Below are positions 22,690-34,080 of a stretch of DNA of 64,000 bases, one piece after another. The stretch is from Euborellia annulipes (taxonomy: Eukaryota > Arthropoda > Insecta > Dermaptera > Anisolabididae), in assembly GCA_023213315.1 (NCBI GenBank), contig JAKCPI010010562.1:31201-95200 (forward strand), in the 5' to 3' direction. The notes under the pieces were generated by a model. The model was not told the origin of the DNA, did no database searches, and was given only the letters and a program-made list of their open reading frames with translations. The translations under genes and the position numbers were made by a program. The first letter of the stretch is position 1; the number at the start of each line of letters is the position of its first letter.

Positions 22690-23504
22690 TATTTCATAAA
22701 CATGTATAGGGTAAAAGAAAGTAAAAACCTGTGAAACGTCACGTATATTAAAGATTTCCCCCACTTTCCCTAACTAATAAAAAATACAGTATTTTTTATT
22801 TATTCTTATTTATTATTTTAATTATTAAAAAAATTGCTCACTGTGGCTAATATTCGCGCCTCCCCTTAGACTAGTCCGCGCCTCCCTAGGGAGGCGCGCC
22901 TCACAGTTTGGAAAACGCTGATCTAAATGTTCGTCTGCCATTTCTCTCATCGACATCTTGCTTTTCTATTTGACAAATTCATCATAATAACTATTTGATA
23001 ATTCTCATTTTTGAGTTAAATCTTATACAATGGTTAGGAAACAAATTTCTATTCGCTGGTCGATTGTTATATTAAAAAAATATTTATAAGATAAAAGCTC
23101 ACACACAAAATACAAAAAATAGAGGAAAAACATATTGATTTGTTCGTCCTTCCGAGTGTTCAATTTGTTCACAATTCGCATTATAGCTCAAATGTAATAT
23201 TCTGAAGCATTTTGTAAATTTTCCTCCTCCTTCCTTTCAGTTTTTTGTTTTCAATAATCTTCTTAAGAAAAGAAGATATAATAAATAAATAACTCTCTTG
23301 AAATGGATTTTACTATAGACTTTTGAAGTTTGCACAATATTGAAGCTTCGTTCTTTGATCATCTGAAACAAAAAATTTGTATAATTACTAACATGTAAAC
23401 AAGAAGTTTTTCAAATACGAACTGTCTTGGCGGGCCTGGGAAAAGAACAAAAATAAAAACAACAAATTATTTTACTATACCGGGTACTTTAGATTGCGAA
23501 TATT
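22690..23504. other. Intergenic DNA, no gene seen
   Basis: Only a short GC-rich inverted motif at 22855-22915 (CGCGCCTCCC and GGGAGGCGCG) stands out; the rest is AT-rich. Confidence 0.45.
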
Positions 23505-23593
23505 AATTTTAAATAGGATCTAAAAAATAATTATTTTATGAATTTTAATCAAAATTTGAGGAAATGAAAAAAAAAACTGAAAAGTACATCAGT

Positions 23594-23844
23594 CAGGGCG
23601 GATTAAGGGGGGGGGAGGCGGTGGGAGCGATCGCCCCCCCCCCCCGAGAAGAAATTCAAAAAGTTATAAAAACCAGTAATCTAAAGAAATGATGATTTCC
23701 GCTCTTTAATTTTAATTGAATTTGTTACCAATCAATTTAAATAAATAGAAAAAGGGTCTAAATGGCCTTAGATGCCGACAAAGTCGTTAAATAAAAAAAA
23801 AAACCGCCCCCCCTCCCCGTCAAAATTGCATTAATCCGCCACTG
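23594..23844. mobile_element. Short hAT-like element (CAGGGCGGATTAAGG ends), nested
   Basis: Starts CAGGGCGGATTAAGG, ends TTAATCCGCCACTG. ACATCAGT flanks exactly (23586-23593, 23845-23852). It interrupts the conserved GTACATCAGTAAAGTACT stretch of the host repeat, which other copies show uninterrupted. Confidence 0.93.
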
Positions 23845-24027
23845 ACATCAGTAAAGTACTATCTAGCACTATATGGTCGATTTTCTTCAAAAGCTTCAAG
23901 TTACGTCCCAGGGAGGGTGTCTAACTTAAATATTAAATTTCAACATCATAACTCTTGAGATATTGTTCCCAGACACACACAGACAGACCATTTTGCGAGA
24001 TTCAGGGGACCTCAAAACATGTATTTC

Positions 24028-24207
24028 CATGGGCGTAACTAGAGAATTTGGCGGGGCGGGGGGGCCAGGGACCAACCATCCTCCCTGGGGGGACCAGCTA
24101 TCCTCCGGAGGGTCTAGAAAGTCCTATATTTTTAAATTTTTCTTGGGGCAGGGAGCTTTCTGGGAGAGGGCGAAGGGCCCCCCGACACCTCCCTAGTTAC
24201 GCCCATG
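24028..24207. mobile_element. Short hAT-like element (CATGGGCGTAACTAG ends), nested
   Basis: Inverted ends CATGGGCGTAACTAG and CTAGTTACGCCCATG. Flanks TGTATTTC and TGTATCTC form an 8-bp duplication with one difference. It is inserted in a copy of the GTAAGAGAAAG family (23505-24312). Confidence 0.88.
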
Positions 24208-24304
24208 TGTATCTCATTCAAAATCTGACAGCTAATGTTTGATATGAATCGAATACTTTTTCTCTCTGTATAGGCCTAATATATTAACATTTATATAGGT
24301 AAGA

Positions 24305-24905
24305 AAAATAAAAATCTAGTGTGACTGGTTGTACAGCACACAACTTTCTCTTACCTTCGGTAATCGAAAAGTTGTGTTCTGTACTTGCCACACCAGATTT
24401 ATTGTGTCAACATATATATATAGTTTCCGACAGTACGGGACATTTGATTTCAATATAAAATTGGGAAAATATTTATATTTTGTTATCACTGCAACCATTT
24501 CTCTTATCTTTCCTATGAAGTACAATAGTAAAGTGGTCTTCAGAAGATTTCAATGGCAAAATGAGAAATTTCAAAGAGAATCTAAAAAATAATTGATTTA
24601 TGAATTTTAATCAAATCGTTTTGAGAAAATCGAAAAAAAAAAAAAAAAAAAAACTGAAATAGTACATCAGTAAAGTATTAGTACTCTTTGGTCGATTTTG
24701 ATTTAAAGCTTATTTTCAGCCAAACTTAAGTATAAAATTTCAACCTAGCTCAATTCCCTCATGCTTTAAATTGAACACAGACACACACAGACAGACCATG
24801 TCGCGAATGTCTGGATTCAGGGGACCTCAAAACGTGAAGATCCATCAAAATCTCGACATCAAATTTTTGACATTAATTCAATACTCTCTCTCTTTATACT
24901 TATGT
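24305..24905 (+). repeat. GTAAGAGAAAG family, full copy
   Basis: Head hairpin at 24312-24400, body with a long poly-A run near 24635, a short CACA run, and the end AATACTCTCTCTCTTTAT. Somewhat diverged. Confidence 0.75.
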
Positions 24906-25005
24906 ATATTAACATATACATTAGGGTGATGCTTGAAAATGAAGATTTGAAAATTTTATGGTTCACCTTCTCATTCGAATCTCCCACATGTAAAATGCTC
25001 TAGAA

Positions 25006-25597
25006 CAGGGGTGAGCAACCTTTTTAATCAACGGGCCAATTTAAATTTTAAAAATTTTTGGCGGGCCGCACATATACAAATTTTAATGGAAAATAAAAAC
25101 AAAAAAGAAAAGAACAGACAAACGAATTTACTTGAACTTTTAATGATAAATTTGGCGCTGTTTTTTTGATAACAAGTTAATCAATATCAGCCGGATTTCA
25201 TGAGGTAGCTACAAGTACGCTGCTTCCTAATCGTGAATCACTCAAGGCTTGATCGGTGGTCATTTCATTTTTGATTAATTTCATGGTTGAAAATAATTGT
25301 TCGCAAACATACGTACTTCCAAACAGAGACATCATTTGCTTTGCATTTTTCGTTAAAATCGAAAATTTCTCAGGGCTCACATAAGACTTATAAAAATTTT
25401 CAATGTTTACAGAGAAAAATAGATTTTTTAAATCGTTATTATTCTGCATTTCATTCACTTCACTTTTGAAAGTATTCGGGAACTGTTTCCACATCGATCC
25501 TTTCTATTCTAGGTATACTGATAATGATAAAATAAAAATAAAAAAATATTTATTTTCAATTTTAGAAATTCTTTGGCGGGCCGCATAAACATCTTTA
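25006..25597. mobile_element. hAT (Charlie-like) element remnant
   Basis: The left end CAGGGGTGAGCAACC and the following GCGGGCCGCA block match the complete element at 50953-51268 and the Charlie-type hAT terminus. The right end is lost: the sequence runs through GGCGGGCCGCATAAACAT and then into an end fragment of another element (25600-25637). It carries a transposase fragment on the minus strand. Confidence 0.8.
25198..25494 (-). pseudogene. hAT transposase C-terminal dimerisation region
   Basis: An open frame of about 98 residues includes FSILTKNAKQMMSLFGSTYV followed by CEQLFSTMKLIKNEMTT. This is the hATC dimerisation block of Charlie-type transposases, related to GTF2IRD2/ZBED-like host genes. 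Catalytic parts upstream are gone. The reading frame itself has no stop over this stretch. Confidence 0.85.
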
Positions 25598-25637
25598 AAG
25601 ACTAGTCCCCCCGAGAAACACCTCTTGATCCGCCACT

Positions 25638-26427
25638 GTTTAGATGTCGCTACAAGCATTTAAAATTTTTTAAAAAATTGTAATTTTGCATTATTTTTTA
25701 TTACCTGCAGAGCTTCGTTTTGCTAGGGAAAATTAAAACAAACTTTTCGGTTTCGGACGGACCCTAATTTCAATTTTTGATTTTATTGGCATGGCTGGAT
25801 CGAAATGGATTTCATTTTAGCTATATCATTGGCATAATATTTTTGTTTGATACAATATTTTTCTTTTTTTTTTCTTTTTAACAGACTAAATGATATCAGC
25901 TGATGAATATACAGGGTTGTATTTATTTTGTAAATATAAAAACATAATTTTAAATTTCATCTCCTTTTGCTATTACCTTTTATTTTAATTTCTTTTCAAT
26001 TTTCTAAACACTAAAACAAAAAAGAAAAAAAAAGAGTTATTATGTTGAAATGTTACTTTAAAGCCCAGCATCACTTACTATTAATAACTTAAAAAAAAAA
26101 AAATCCGATTAAATTAGGCAAAATAGTTTGTTGGTTATTCATATTTCAAACGTCACCGAAAAATCCCAAATAATCGAAGTTTAGGCTTTATTGCTGATAA
26201 GAAAAGAAGATCGCCATGTACATAGATAAGGAATAAAAATTTTATTAATATTAAATATAAATTTCTATTCATTTTGTATAAAGATGTCCTAAAAAAAAAT
26301 AAAAGAGAAATATTTTGGCCACAGCCAGTTGGAATGGCTAAAAGTTTTGTTCTCTTTTGTCTTTGCCTTTTCTCACTTCATTTTATTGATGGAATTAATC
26401 AACTGCGGGAATTTTCCATCCTAATTT
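25638..26427. other. Intergenic DNA, no gene seen
   Basis: Near 25740 a GGTTTCGGACGGACCCTA piece resembles the right end of the TAGGGTCCGACC elements. Otherwise nothing recognisable. Confidence 0.45.
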
Positions 26428-26441
26428 AACTTACAATTGTT

Positions 26442-26701
26442 GCCCTCGGGGCTTGGCGTAGAGGTTAGCGTGCTAACCTCGTATACCAAACGTTGCGGGT
26501 TCGGACCCCAGGCAGTCCGATGATTTTATTTAAGCCATTTGGATACCAAATGGCTTAAATAAGAATGCCTGGACCCCAATATATATAGATAAATTCATAA
26601 ATAACGGTTATCGTCAAAGTCTTATATGGCCTAAGTTGCCGAAAAGACTGTGTGAATGTGAGTGTGAATGAGAAAAAAGTGTGAATGTTTAAAAAAAAAA
26701 A
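26442..26701 (+). mobile_element. tRNA-derived SINE, full copy with 14-bp duplication
   Basis: Head has polymerase III boxes: A-like TGGCGTAGAGGTTAGCG and B-like GGGTTCGGACCCC. The body is CAGGCAGTCCGATGATTTTA and TTTAAGCCATTTGGATACC; the tail is GTGAATG/GAGTGTGAATGAG ending in oligo(A). AACTTACAATTGTT flanks both sides exactly (26428-26441, 26702-26715), the mark of LINE-driven insertion. Confidence 0.92.
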
Positions 26702-26789
26702 AACTTACAATTGTTAGCAACCTTTCGGACCAACAAATTCGCAATTTAAAAGATATCAGGGGGCGGCAATTAAAGAAAGATTTACTAAA

Positions 26790-27490
26790 AAAAAATCTGG
26801 TGTGACTGGCGCACAGCACACAACTTTCTCTTACCTTCGGTAATCGAAAGTTGTGTACTGTGCTTGTCACACCAGATTTTTTGTGTCGACATATATTTAG
26901 TTCCCGACAGTACGGAACATTTGAATTCAGATGTAAAATTTATAAGTATGGGAAAATATTTATATTTTGTTACCATGGCAACCATTTCTCCTATCTTCCC
27001 TATGAAATACAAGAGTAAAGTGGTCTTCAGAAGATTTCAATCGCAAAATGAGAATATACATTTTAAAGAGCATCTAAAAAATAAATGATTTTTGAATTTA
27101 AAAAAAAATCGTTGGAGCAAATTTTGAGAAAATCGAAAAAAAACTGAAAAAGTACATCAGTAAAGTACTAGTACTCTTTGGCCGATTTTTATTAAAAGCT
27201 TATTTTTCCGGTCCCGGGGGTGTTTAACTTAAATATAAAATTTCAGCCTCATAGCTCAATTCCTTCATGCTTAAAATTGAACACACACAGACACACACAC
27301 ACCCACCCACACACCCACCCACACACACACACACACAGACAGACCATGTCGCGAAAACCACTTTTTTGGATTCAGGGGACCTCAAAACGTGAAGATCCAT
27401 CTAAATCTCGACATCGAATTTTTGACATGAATCCAATACTTTCTCTCTATATATATATTACATATATACATAGGTAAGAGAAAGTAAAAG
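26790..27490 (+). repeat. GTAAGAGAAAG family, full copy (reference)
   Basis: About 680-700 bp, non-coding. Head: a hairpin of TCTGGTGTGAC and GTCACACCAGA arms around CTTTCTCTTACC. Body: TACCATGGCAACCATTTCTC, GTACATCAGTAAAGTACTAG, CCGGTCCCGGGGGTGTTTAA. Then a variable (CA)n run, GATTCAGGGGACCTCAAAAC, and a foldback end CTTTCTCT...GGTAAGAGAAAGTAAAA. The class is unknown to me. Confidence 0.8.
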
Positions 27491-27765
27491 GTAAAATGAT
27501 ATGAATTTTGTATAGAAAATTCTAAGGAGGGGGTGGCAAATTAAATTTTGCCCCCCTTAAAAAATCTTCTAGTTCCGGCCCTGCGTGACACCATACTGCT
27601 TTCTGATTGGTTCTCACTCAAATCTAGTAGAAAAATCCACTCCAAAAATAGGCCCTGACTTAACCTGAAATCTATCAAGAGAACAAGCAACGGACCTAGC
27701 AGTTTATTGTAATATAATATTGGATTCTTACTAATTGTAAGAATGGTACAAGCAACAAATAAAAA

Positions 27766-27868
27766 GCCCTCGGGGCTTGGTGTAGAGGTTAGCGTGCCAA
27801 CCTCGTATACCAAACGTCGCGGGTTCGGACCCCAGGCAGTCCGATGATTTTATTTAAGCCAATTGGAT
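27766..27868 (+). mobile_element. SINE head fragment
   Basis: Carries both tRNA-like boxes (TGGTGTAGAGGTTAGCG and GGGTTCGGACCCC) and the body to TTTAAGCCAATTGGA, then joins abruptly to the right end of a GTAAGAGAAAG-family copy. Confidence 0.8.
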
Positions 27869-27945
27869 CTCGACATCGAATTTTCGACATGATCGCAATA
27901 CTTTTTCTCTCTATATATTTTATATATAGGGTAAGAGAAAGTAAA
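27869..27945 (+). repeat. GTAAGAGAAAG family right end, fragment
   Basis: ATCTCGACATCGAATTTTCG through CTTTTTCTCTCTATATATTT to GTAAGAGAAAGTAAAA, directly after a SINE head fragment. Confidence 0.7.
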
Positions 27946-28003
27946 AACAAAGGCGACTGTCCGCCGCAGGTAGACCGGAGCCTAATATGAGCTCTTATTT
28001 TTA

Positions 28004-28617
28004 CTTTCTCTTACCTATGTATATATGTAATATATATATAGAGAGAAAGTATTGGATTCATGTCAAAAATTCGATGTCGAGATTTTGATGGATCTTCACG
28101 TTTTGAGGTCCCCCTGAATCCAAAAAAGTGGTTTTCGCGACATGGTCTGTCTGTGGGTGGGTGTTCAATTTTAAGCATGAAGGAATTGAGCTACGAGGTT
28201 GAAATTCTATATTTAACTTAAACACCCCCGGGACCGGAAAAATAAGCTTTTAATCAAAATCGGCCAAAGAGTACTAGTACTTTACTGATGTACTTTTTCA
28301 GTTTTTTTCGATTTTCTCAAAATTCGCTCCAACGATTTTTTTTTAAATTCAAAAAATCAATTATTTTTTAGATGTTCTTTAAAATGTATATTCTCATTTT
28401 GCGATTGAAATCTTCTGAAGACCACTTTACTCTTGTATTTCATAGGAAAGATAGGAGAAATGGTTGCCATGGTAACAAAATATAAATATTTTCCCATACT
28501 TATAAATTTTACATCTGAATTCATATGTTCCGTACTGTCGGGAACTAAATATATGTCGACACAAAAAATCTGGTAATCGAAAGTTGTGTGCTGTGCGCCA
28601 GTCACACCAGATTTTTT
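28004..28617 (-). repeat. GTAAGAGAAAG family, full copy
   Basis: Inverse of the reference copy, from TTACTTTCTCTTACCTATG to GTCACACCAGATTTTTTG. The head hairpin has lost part of one arm and the (CA)n region is short. Confidence 0.8.
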
Positions 28618-29248
28618 GTATTTGAGAGTAGTATATGTTGAATTTTGGTACAAATACGTTGTCACAAAAGAAGACGTAAAAATACGGCGGACCTGGGGGG
28701 GGGGGGGAAGAAGCTACCCTCGCACTTGTTGCTCGTCCAATTAAATAGATTTTTACACATTTAGATGTAAATAAAAATTTCCACTATGTTTATTTATATT
28801 CGTTTAATAAGACATAATGACCTGTCTGTCTGTTCTTCCTTCTTCTTCTTCTTCTCTCTTATTATAATAATTATTCGTTTTAGGATTGAAATGTTCGAAA
28901 CATTAATAAGCAACCAATCATCGAACATGTCTAATTTTTATTAATAATATTTTTTTTTTTAACGTTGGGTGGACAAAAAGTGAGTAGGCTCGAAAAAAAA
29001 AGATGAGTTGGTTGGTAGGCGTGTAACAAAAACATCCTTTAAAGAGAAACGAAAGGGCGTTTTCTTCTCTCTCTCTCTCTCTTTTAATTATTCATTTGAG
29101 GTGTGGCGGCGCTCCGCTCATTTTCATCCCCTTATACCTTGCATTCAAATCTCTATTAACTAGATAACTAACACTCTGTTTAAAAATAAGCTGGTCTGGC
29201 CACCATGTCACCACAACTGCCATATTTATATAGAGTAAAAATTTTTTA
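28618..29248. other. Intergenic DNA with simple repeats
   Basis: A poly-G run at about 28695, (CTT)n near 28838-28858 and (CT)n at 29065-29082. No coding evidence. Confidence 0.5.
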
Positions 29249-29252
29249 TTAA

Positions 29253-29883
29253 ACAGGAGCGACGTCTAAATGTACTTTAAAAAAAAAACTAGACTATTAT
29301 AAGGAATTTTTCAATGCGGTTTTTTTTTTAAATGAATTAAATTCATAAGAGATTATTGGGACATCGAGCTATAATTTTTTTAATGACTTATTAAAAAATT
29401 ATCGTAATTAATTTTTTTGTTATCAAGCAAATACAAAAAAAAAACAATCTGTCCCAATAATCTTTAATTTTTTTTTAAATTTAAAAATGAATTTATTGTT
29501 ATTATTAATCACATATTAATTAAGAAATTTTTAAAATAAGCTTAGATGATTTATTTAAAAATCAACTGTCAAATTAGTTCAGCATTCTTGCAATAGATGG
29601 CAGGCTAGTCTAACAGCTTATCACCTCTTAGGGTATATCTGGCCTATATTTATATATTTTTATGCTTTTATAAAAGATACATAATATATAATAACATTTA
29701 TAAAGTATTTATTGTTAAAAGATCAATGAAAATCAACCAAATGCATTAAAAATATTATTAGCTACCATTCTGACATCTCTTGGCAAATTTTTGAATTACT
29801 TGATTTTTTGGGCATACTTTTTATGGCACACAGCGCCATCTTATCGGGAAAAACATGCGTAACCACTTCGCTCCCGAGGCCCC
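29253..29883 (+). mobile_element. TTAA-flanked ~630-bp element, copy 3, uninterrupted
   Basis: TTAA precedes it (29249-29252) and follows it (29884-29887). It runs from ACAGGAGCGACGTC to CGCTCCCGAGGCCCC. It is a useful reference copy because it lacks insertions. Confidence 0.8.
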
Positions 29884-29887
29884 TTAA

Positions 29888-30892
29888 ATGAAGTGAATTC
29901 AATGTATGTTTAAATTCTAATTACTTGTAGAGAATATTTATGATTAAAAAAATTCCATAATTAAAGAGAGAATAGGATGAAACACAGGTAGATATAAGTT
30001 GTTGCATAATTTAAAAGTGAGAGAGGGAATCGAATGCAATGCATACCAAAAACGAGAAAAGAAGAGAGAGAGGGAATATGTTATATGTCTTTGGTTGCTT
30101 GTGGAGCGTTTGTTCCCTTTGAACTACTGAATAATAATCATCTCTCTCTCTCTCTTTCTCTTTGTCGGATATATTTTTGCCATCAGGAAAGAAATATTTC
30201 ACATACAGAGAGAGAGAGAGAGAACGAATGGACAGCAAAAGGTAGATAATTGAATGCAGTGGACAGTGAATCTAATCCCTGTCCCCTCTCTCTTTCTCTC
30301 TTTCGGTCTTTTTTTTTTTAAAAAGCCAAGCAGCAAAAACCTCCTCCACCTTCTAAAGATGCTAATCTAAAATCTGCGACAGACGGACAGACAGAAAGAA
30401 GAAGAAATATTAGGGAGAAAGAAAGAAAAAAAAAATATTGACAATTTTAGAATATATATTAGATCATTAAAAAAAAAAAAAAAAAAATTCTCTACTTATA
30501 TACTTAAATAAAGAAGATAATCGAATATTTTCATTGAACTGTATAAGTCGACCCGTTTATTTCACACACACTTGTCGTCTATGAATTTTATTCACGAATT
30601 CTCGACCAGAAAATGAAATAATTTTCGCTCGACGTTTCGGTTGCAAGTTGTTCCTAACCTAAATTGTTATAATAGTTAGAAAATTTTGTTAAAATATTAA
30701 TTTAATAGATGAGATGAGTAGCTAGAAAAAATAACTTCGATTTATATCAAACTCTTAATCGGGATTAATTTATTCTGCCATCTTCAGTCTTTTAAGGAGT
30801 ATAAAAAAAAAAAAAAAAAATTTAAAATAATTTTTAAATAATTGTAAGAGACTGTAAAAGACCAAAGACCATTAGATAATTTTAATATAAAC
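29888..30892. other. Intergenic DNA with simple repeats
   Basis: (CT)n at 30141-30165, (GA)n at 30206-30222. At 30630-30655 a GACGTTTCGGTTGCAAG piece looks like a decayed hammerhead relic. No gene seen. Confidence 0.45.
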
Positions 30893-31543
30893 ATAGGTGG
30901 AACCCCAATTGAAATCTCGGAGAAATGCAGGAGCCTCGGGGTCATAATTGACTCAAATTTGAAATTTAAAGAAAATATTACCGAATTAAGTCGTAGAGCT
31001 TATGCCTCACTAAAAATGATTTTTTCTCATAGGCGCTATTTGGGTGTGGAAACAAAGAGAACATTATGCGAGTCTCTTGTCCTCTCGCATTTTAGTCATT
31101 GCGACGTGGTATATGGTCCATGTCTGAATGGTGGGGAGAGGCGGAGAATTCAGAAGGTGCAGAACTCGTGCCTCCGCTTCATTTATGGACTGGATTGGGG
31201 ATCGCATGTCTCGCATAAGCTCCGGGATGCTGGTTGGTTGGATATGGTCGGTAGAAGGCAACATCACCTCGCCTGTTTGTGCCTTAAGATTGTCAAGTTT
31301 GGGACACCTCCTTATCTTCTTGCCAGGTTGGAGTATCGCACTGATGTGCATCATCTTAACTTAAGGAGAAGGAACACTATATCGATACCGAAACACCGGG
31401 GTGAAAAATTTAAGGGTTCCTTCTCTTATAGCGCGGCCAGGTGTCTGAACTCTTTGGCAGATTTTGATTTGACCGTCTCCTACAATGTCTTCAAAAAAAA
31501 TTACAAGGCATATCTCCTCAGCAAGTCATGGGCAGCTCAATAA
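30893..31543 (+). pseudogene. LINE reverse transcriptase C-terminus, 5'-truncated but open
   Basis: The frame reads GGTPIEISEKCRSLGVIIDS then LSRRAYASLKMIF, CESLVLSHFSHCDVVYG and IQKVQNSCLRFIYG. These are the late thumb and C-terminal blocks of reverse transcriptases of the Jockey/I/CR1 type. The open frame from 30893 to the stop at 31543 has no damage, so the insertion is fairly young, but the catalytic part is absent. The 3' untranslated part (31544-31794) ends in (ATT)n. Confidence 0.85.
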
Positions 31544-31794
31544 TTTATTTTTATATTCCCTTCCATACCCCCTCCCCTTCCCTTTTTATATATGGAATAA
31601 ATTAATATCCAAATTGAGGCCTCATCAGTTTCCAAAATAAGGAAAACTGCTTCAAAGGACCTTTGTACCTCCAATTCTTATAAGCTAAATATTTGTGAAA
31701 TGCAAAAAAAAATAAATATATATAAATTATGTATAAATATTACAAATGTATGTATTTTGGAGGACATAAATAAATATTATTATTATTATTATTG
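31544..31794 (+). mobile_element. 3' untranslated part of the LINE, ending in (ATT)n
   Basis: Non-coding tail of the retroelement upstream. It closes with AATAAATATT followed by a run of ATT units instead of poly(A), a feature of some LINE clades that end in microsatellites. Confidence 0.6.
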
Positions 31795-31850
31795 TCATAT
31801 GCAATCATGAAGATCATGGAAAAAACCAACTAAATATAGGAGATTTCTTT

Positions 31851-31936
31851 GGTATCCAAATGGCTTAAATAAAATCATCGGACCGCGACCCTTGGTATTA
31901 AAGGCCAGTACGCCGCCAACTACACTAAGCCCGAGG
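31851..31936 (-). mobile_element. SINE head fragment, diverged
   Basis: Plus strand shows GGTATCCAAATGGCTTAAAT then AAAATCATCGGAC and CTACACTAAGCCCGAGG, the inverse of the SINE head. The B-box region is altered. Confidence 0.65.
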
Positions 31937-32464
31937 ACAAGTATAGGAGATAGCGACTCAACTGGGAGATCTAAGAAGAAATAAAACAAGAAAATCCAGA
32001 GGTCGCTCCTTTTACATGGGGATTACTGAGCCTAGGAAAACGAGCACGACCCGAAATGTTTATGCAGGTTATGAACTTCAATCTTACTGGGGATTAATTG
32101 TTATTAGGCCTATTGTGTATTTCTAATAAATAAAATAAATACATAAAACATACCTATACCAAATGTATTTCTTATTAAGCCTTTTATTCCCCTGGTTCGC
32201 TGCAGGGGCAATTGTTTGCACCTAAGGACTTTTGCCCCGCTAGTGCGGACTTTTACCCCGCTCGGTGGGGCAAAAGACCGCAAATGAAAATTTTTGTTTA
32301 AATATCTCTCCTACTCTTATGCTACCGAATTGGAAACCAAAAAAATTATGTAAGATAGTCAAGAAACCAGGCTTTCAGGGGATGTTCCTATTTTTATTGT
32401 ATCTTTCATAGGAAGGTCAAAAAAAATTCCCAAAGAAAAACTGCGGACTTTTGCCCCACCTTAC
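31937..32464. other. Intergenic DNA, no gene seen
   Basis: Contains a GGACTTTTGCCCC / GGGGCAAAAG motif repeated at 32225-32275 and 32445-32460, perhaps the ends of a small unrecognised element. Confidence 0.45.
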
Positions 32465-32566
32465 TCTATATGTCGACACAAAAAAATCTGGTGTGTCATG
32501 CACAGAACACAACTTTCGATTACCGAAGGTAGTGTGCTGTGCGACCAGTCACACCAGATTTTTAAT
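32465..32566 (-). repeat. GTAAGAGAAAG family head hairpin, isolated
   Basis: ATCTGGTGTGTCATGCACAG and GCGACCAGTCACACCAGAT arms; no body follows. Confidence 0.7.
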
Positions 32567-32819
32567 TTCAATTTTTACTATAATTGCTCTAACACTTTGA
32601 CTTTTATATATATAAAAATAATTAATTTGCCATCTGCATCTATAATTTATAATTATTTGAACATAATTTGTTTACGTCATCAGGATAATCACGTAATGAA
32701 GAGAAAGTTATATTAAAAACAAAAAACAACAAACAATAATCGTGCAAATGAATCCCTATCCATCTGCACTTAGATTTATTATTAACTATTTCTTTTAAAT
32801 TTATATATGCTCATTTAAT

Positions 32820-33490
32820 TTTTACTTTCTCTTACCTATGTATATATGTAATATATATATAGAGAGAAAGTATTGGATTCATGTCAAAAATTCGATGTCG
32901 AGATTTTGATGGATCTTCACGTTTTGAGGTCCCCTGAATCCAAAAAAGTGGTTTTCGCGACATGGTCTGTCTGTGTGTCTGTGTGTGTGTGTGTGTTCAA
33001 TTTTAAGCATGAAGGAATTGAGCTACGAGTTTGAAATTTTATATTTAAGTTAAACACCCCCGGGACCGGAAAAATAAGCTTTTAATCAAAATCGGCCAAA
33101 GAGTACTAGTACTTTACTGATGTACTTTTTCAGTTTTTTTCGATTTTCTCAAAATTTGCTCCAACGATTTTTTTTAAAATTCAAAAATCAATTATTTTTT
33201 AGATGTTCTTTAAAATGTATATTCTCATTTTGCGATTGAAATCTTCTGAAGACCACTTTACTCTTGTGTTTCATAGGAAAGATAGGAAAAATGGTTGCAA
33301 TGGTAACAAAATATAAATATTTTTCCCATACTTATAAATTTTACATCTGAATTCAAATGTACCGTACTGTCGGGAACTAAATATATTTCGACACGAAAAA
33401 TCTGGTGTGACCAGCACAGAACACAACTTTCGATTACCGAAGGGTAAGAGAAAGTTGTGTGCTGTGCGCCAGTCACACCAGATTTTTTTT
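32820..33490 (-). repeat. GTAAGAGAAAG family, full copy
   Basis: Inverse orientation, complete from TTTACTTTCTCTTACC to the head hairpin (TCTGGTGTGACCAGCACAG and GCGCCAGTCACACCAGA). Very close to the copy at 28004. Confidence 0.82.
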
Positions 33491-33596
33491 CTTCTTTAAC
33501 ATAATCGGATGAACCTCTTTGCCATAACAACAATGAACTGAATCAAATTATATAAAAAACTTCAACTAGTTGATGAGAAGTGGCTGTAGACTTTGA

Positions 33597-33899
33597 ATTG
33601 GGTATAGGAGACTTCGCAGCCAAGGAAATTAAATAAAAAACTTATTTAATTAATTAATCGTCGACGTTTCGGTCGCAAGTCACGACCTTCCTCAGGACGA
33701 TTAATTGTTAGAATACAAGGTTGACAGTATTATATTTAATTATCATTGTAAATTATACAATTTTTAATTGCGCTATATGTATTAAGAGTGACTTGTTCGC
33801 TTATGACTTATTACAATCAATGGGATCAAACGTCGACGATTAATAATTAAATAAATTTTTTATTTAATTTCCTTGGCTGCGAAGTCTCCTATACCCAAT
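33597..33899. repeat. Palindromic element carrying a hammerhead motif
   Basis: Arms ATTGGGTATAGGAGACTTCG and CGAAGTCTCCTATACCCAAT are exact inverses and extend about 45 bases inward through the CCAAGGAAATTAAATAAAAA block. A second GTCGACG at 33832 mirrors the ribozyme site in the other arm. Confidence 0.85.
33659..33699 (-). ncRNA. Minimal hammerhead ribozyme motif
   Basis: Minus strand: CGTC, CTGAGGA, A, GGTCG-TGACTTG-CGACC hairpin (5-bp stem II), GAAA, C, GTC, GACG. Stem I (CGTC/GACG) pairs perfectly, and CTGANGA, GAAA and GTC are intact. It lies in one arm of a 303-bp palindromic repeat. Confidence 0.75.
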
Positions 33900-34080
33900 A
33901 AAAAACTTAAGTGGAAGTTTATCATCATTTCGGCTGCTCAGACTATTTGACTTGAGAAAATTCGTACATTAATAACAGAAAAATTATTATATCGGTGACA
34001 TCCGACCGACGTTCAATCCTTTAGAGATGGCCCAGAGGTAGAGCATTAGCTTCTGGTACTGAAAAAAGATTAAAAAGAAA

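Larger units (their letters stand above)
23505..24312 (+). repeat. GTAAGAGAAAG family copy with two nested hAT-like elements
   Basis: Body starts at GGATCTAAAAAATAATTATT (no head), is cut at 23594-23844 and at 24028-24207, and ends TATATAGGTAAGAAAAATAAAA. Removing both insertions and one copy of each duplication restores the family sequence. Confidence 0.8.

Noticed and set aside
34026..34061. tRNA-like start TGGCCCAGAGGTAGAGC
   Set aside because: Only an A-box-like half is present; no T arm or acceptor stem follows, so it is not a tRNA gene.
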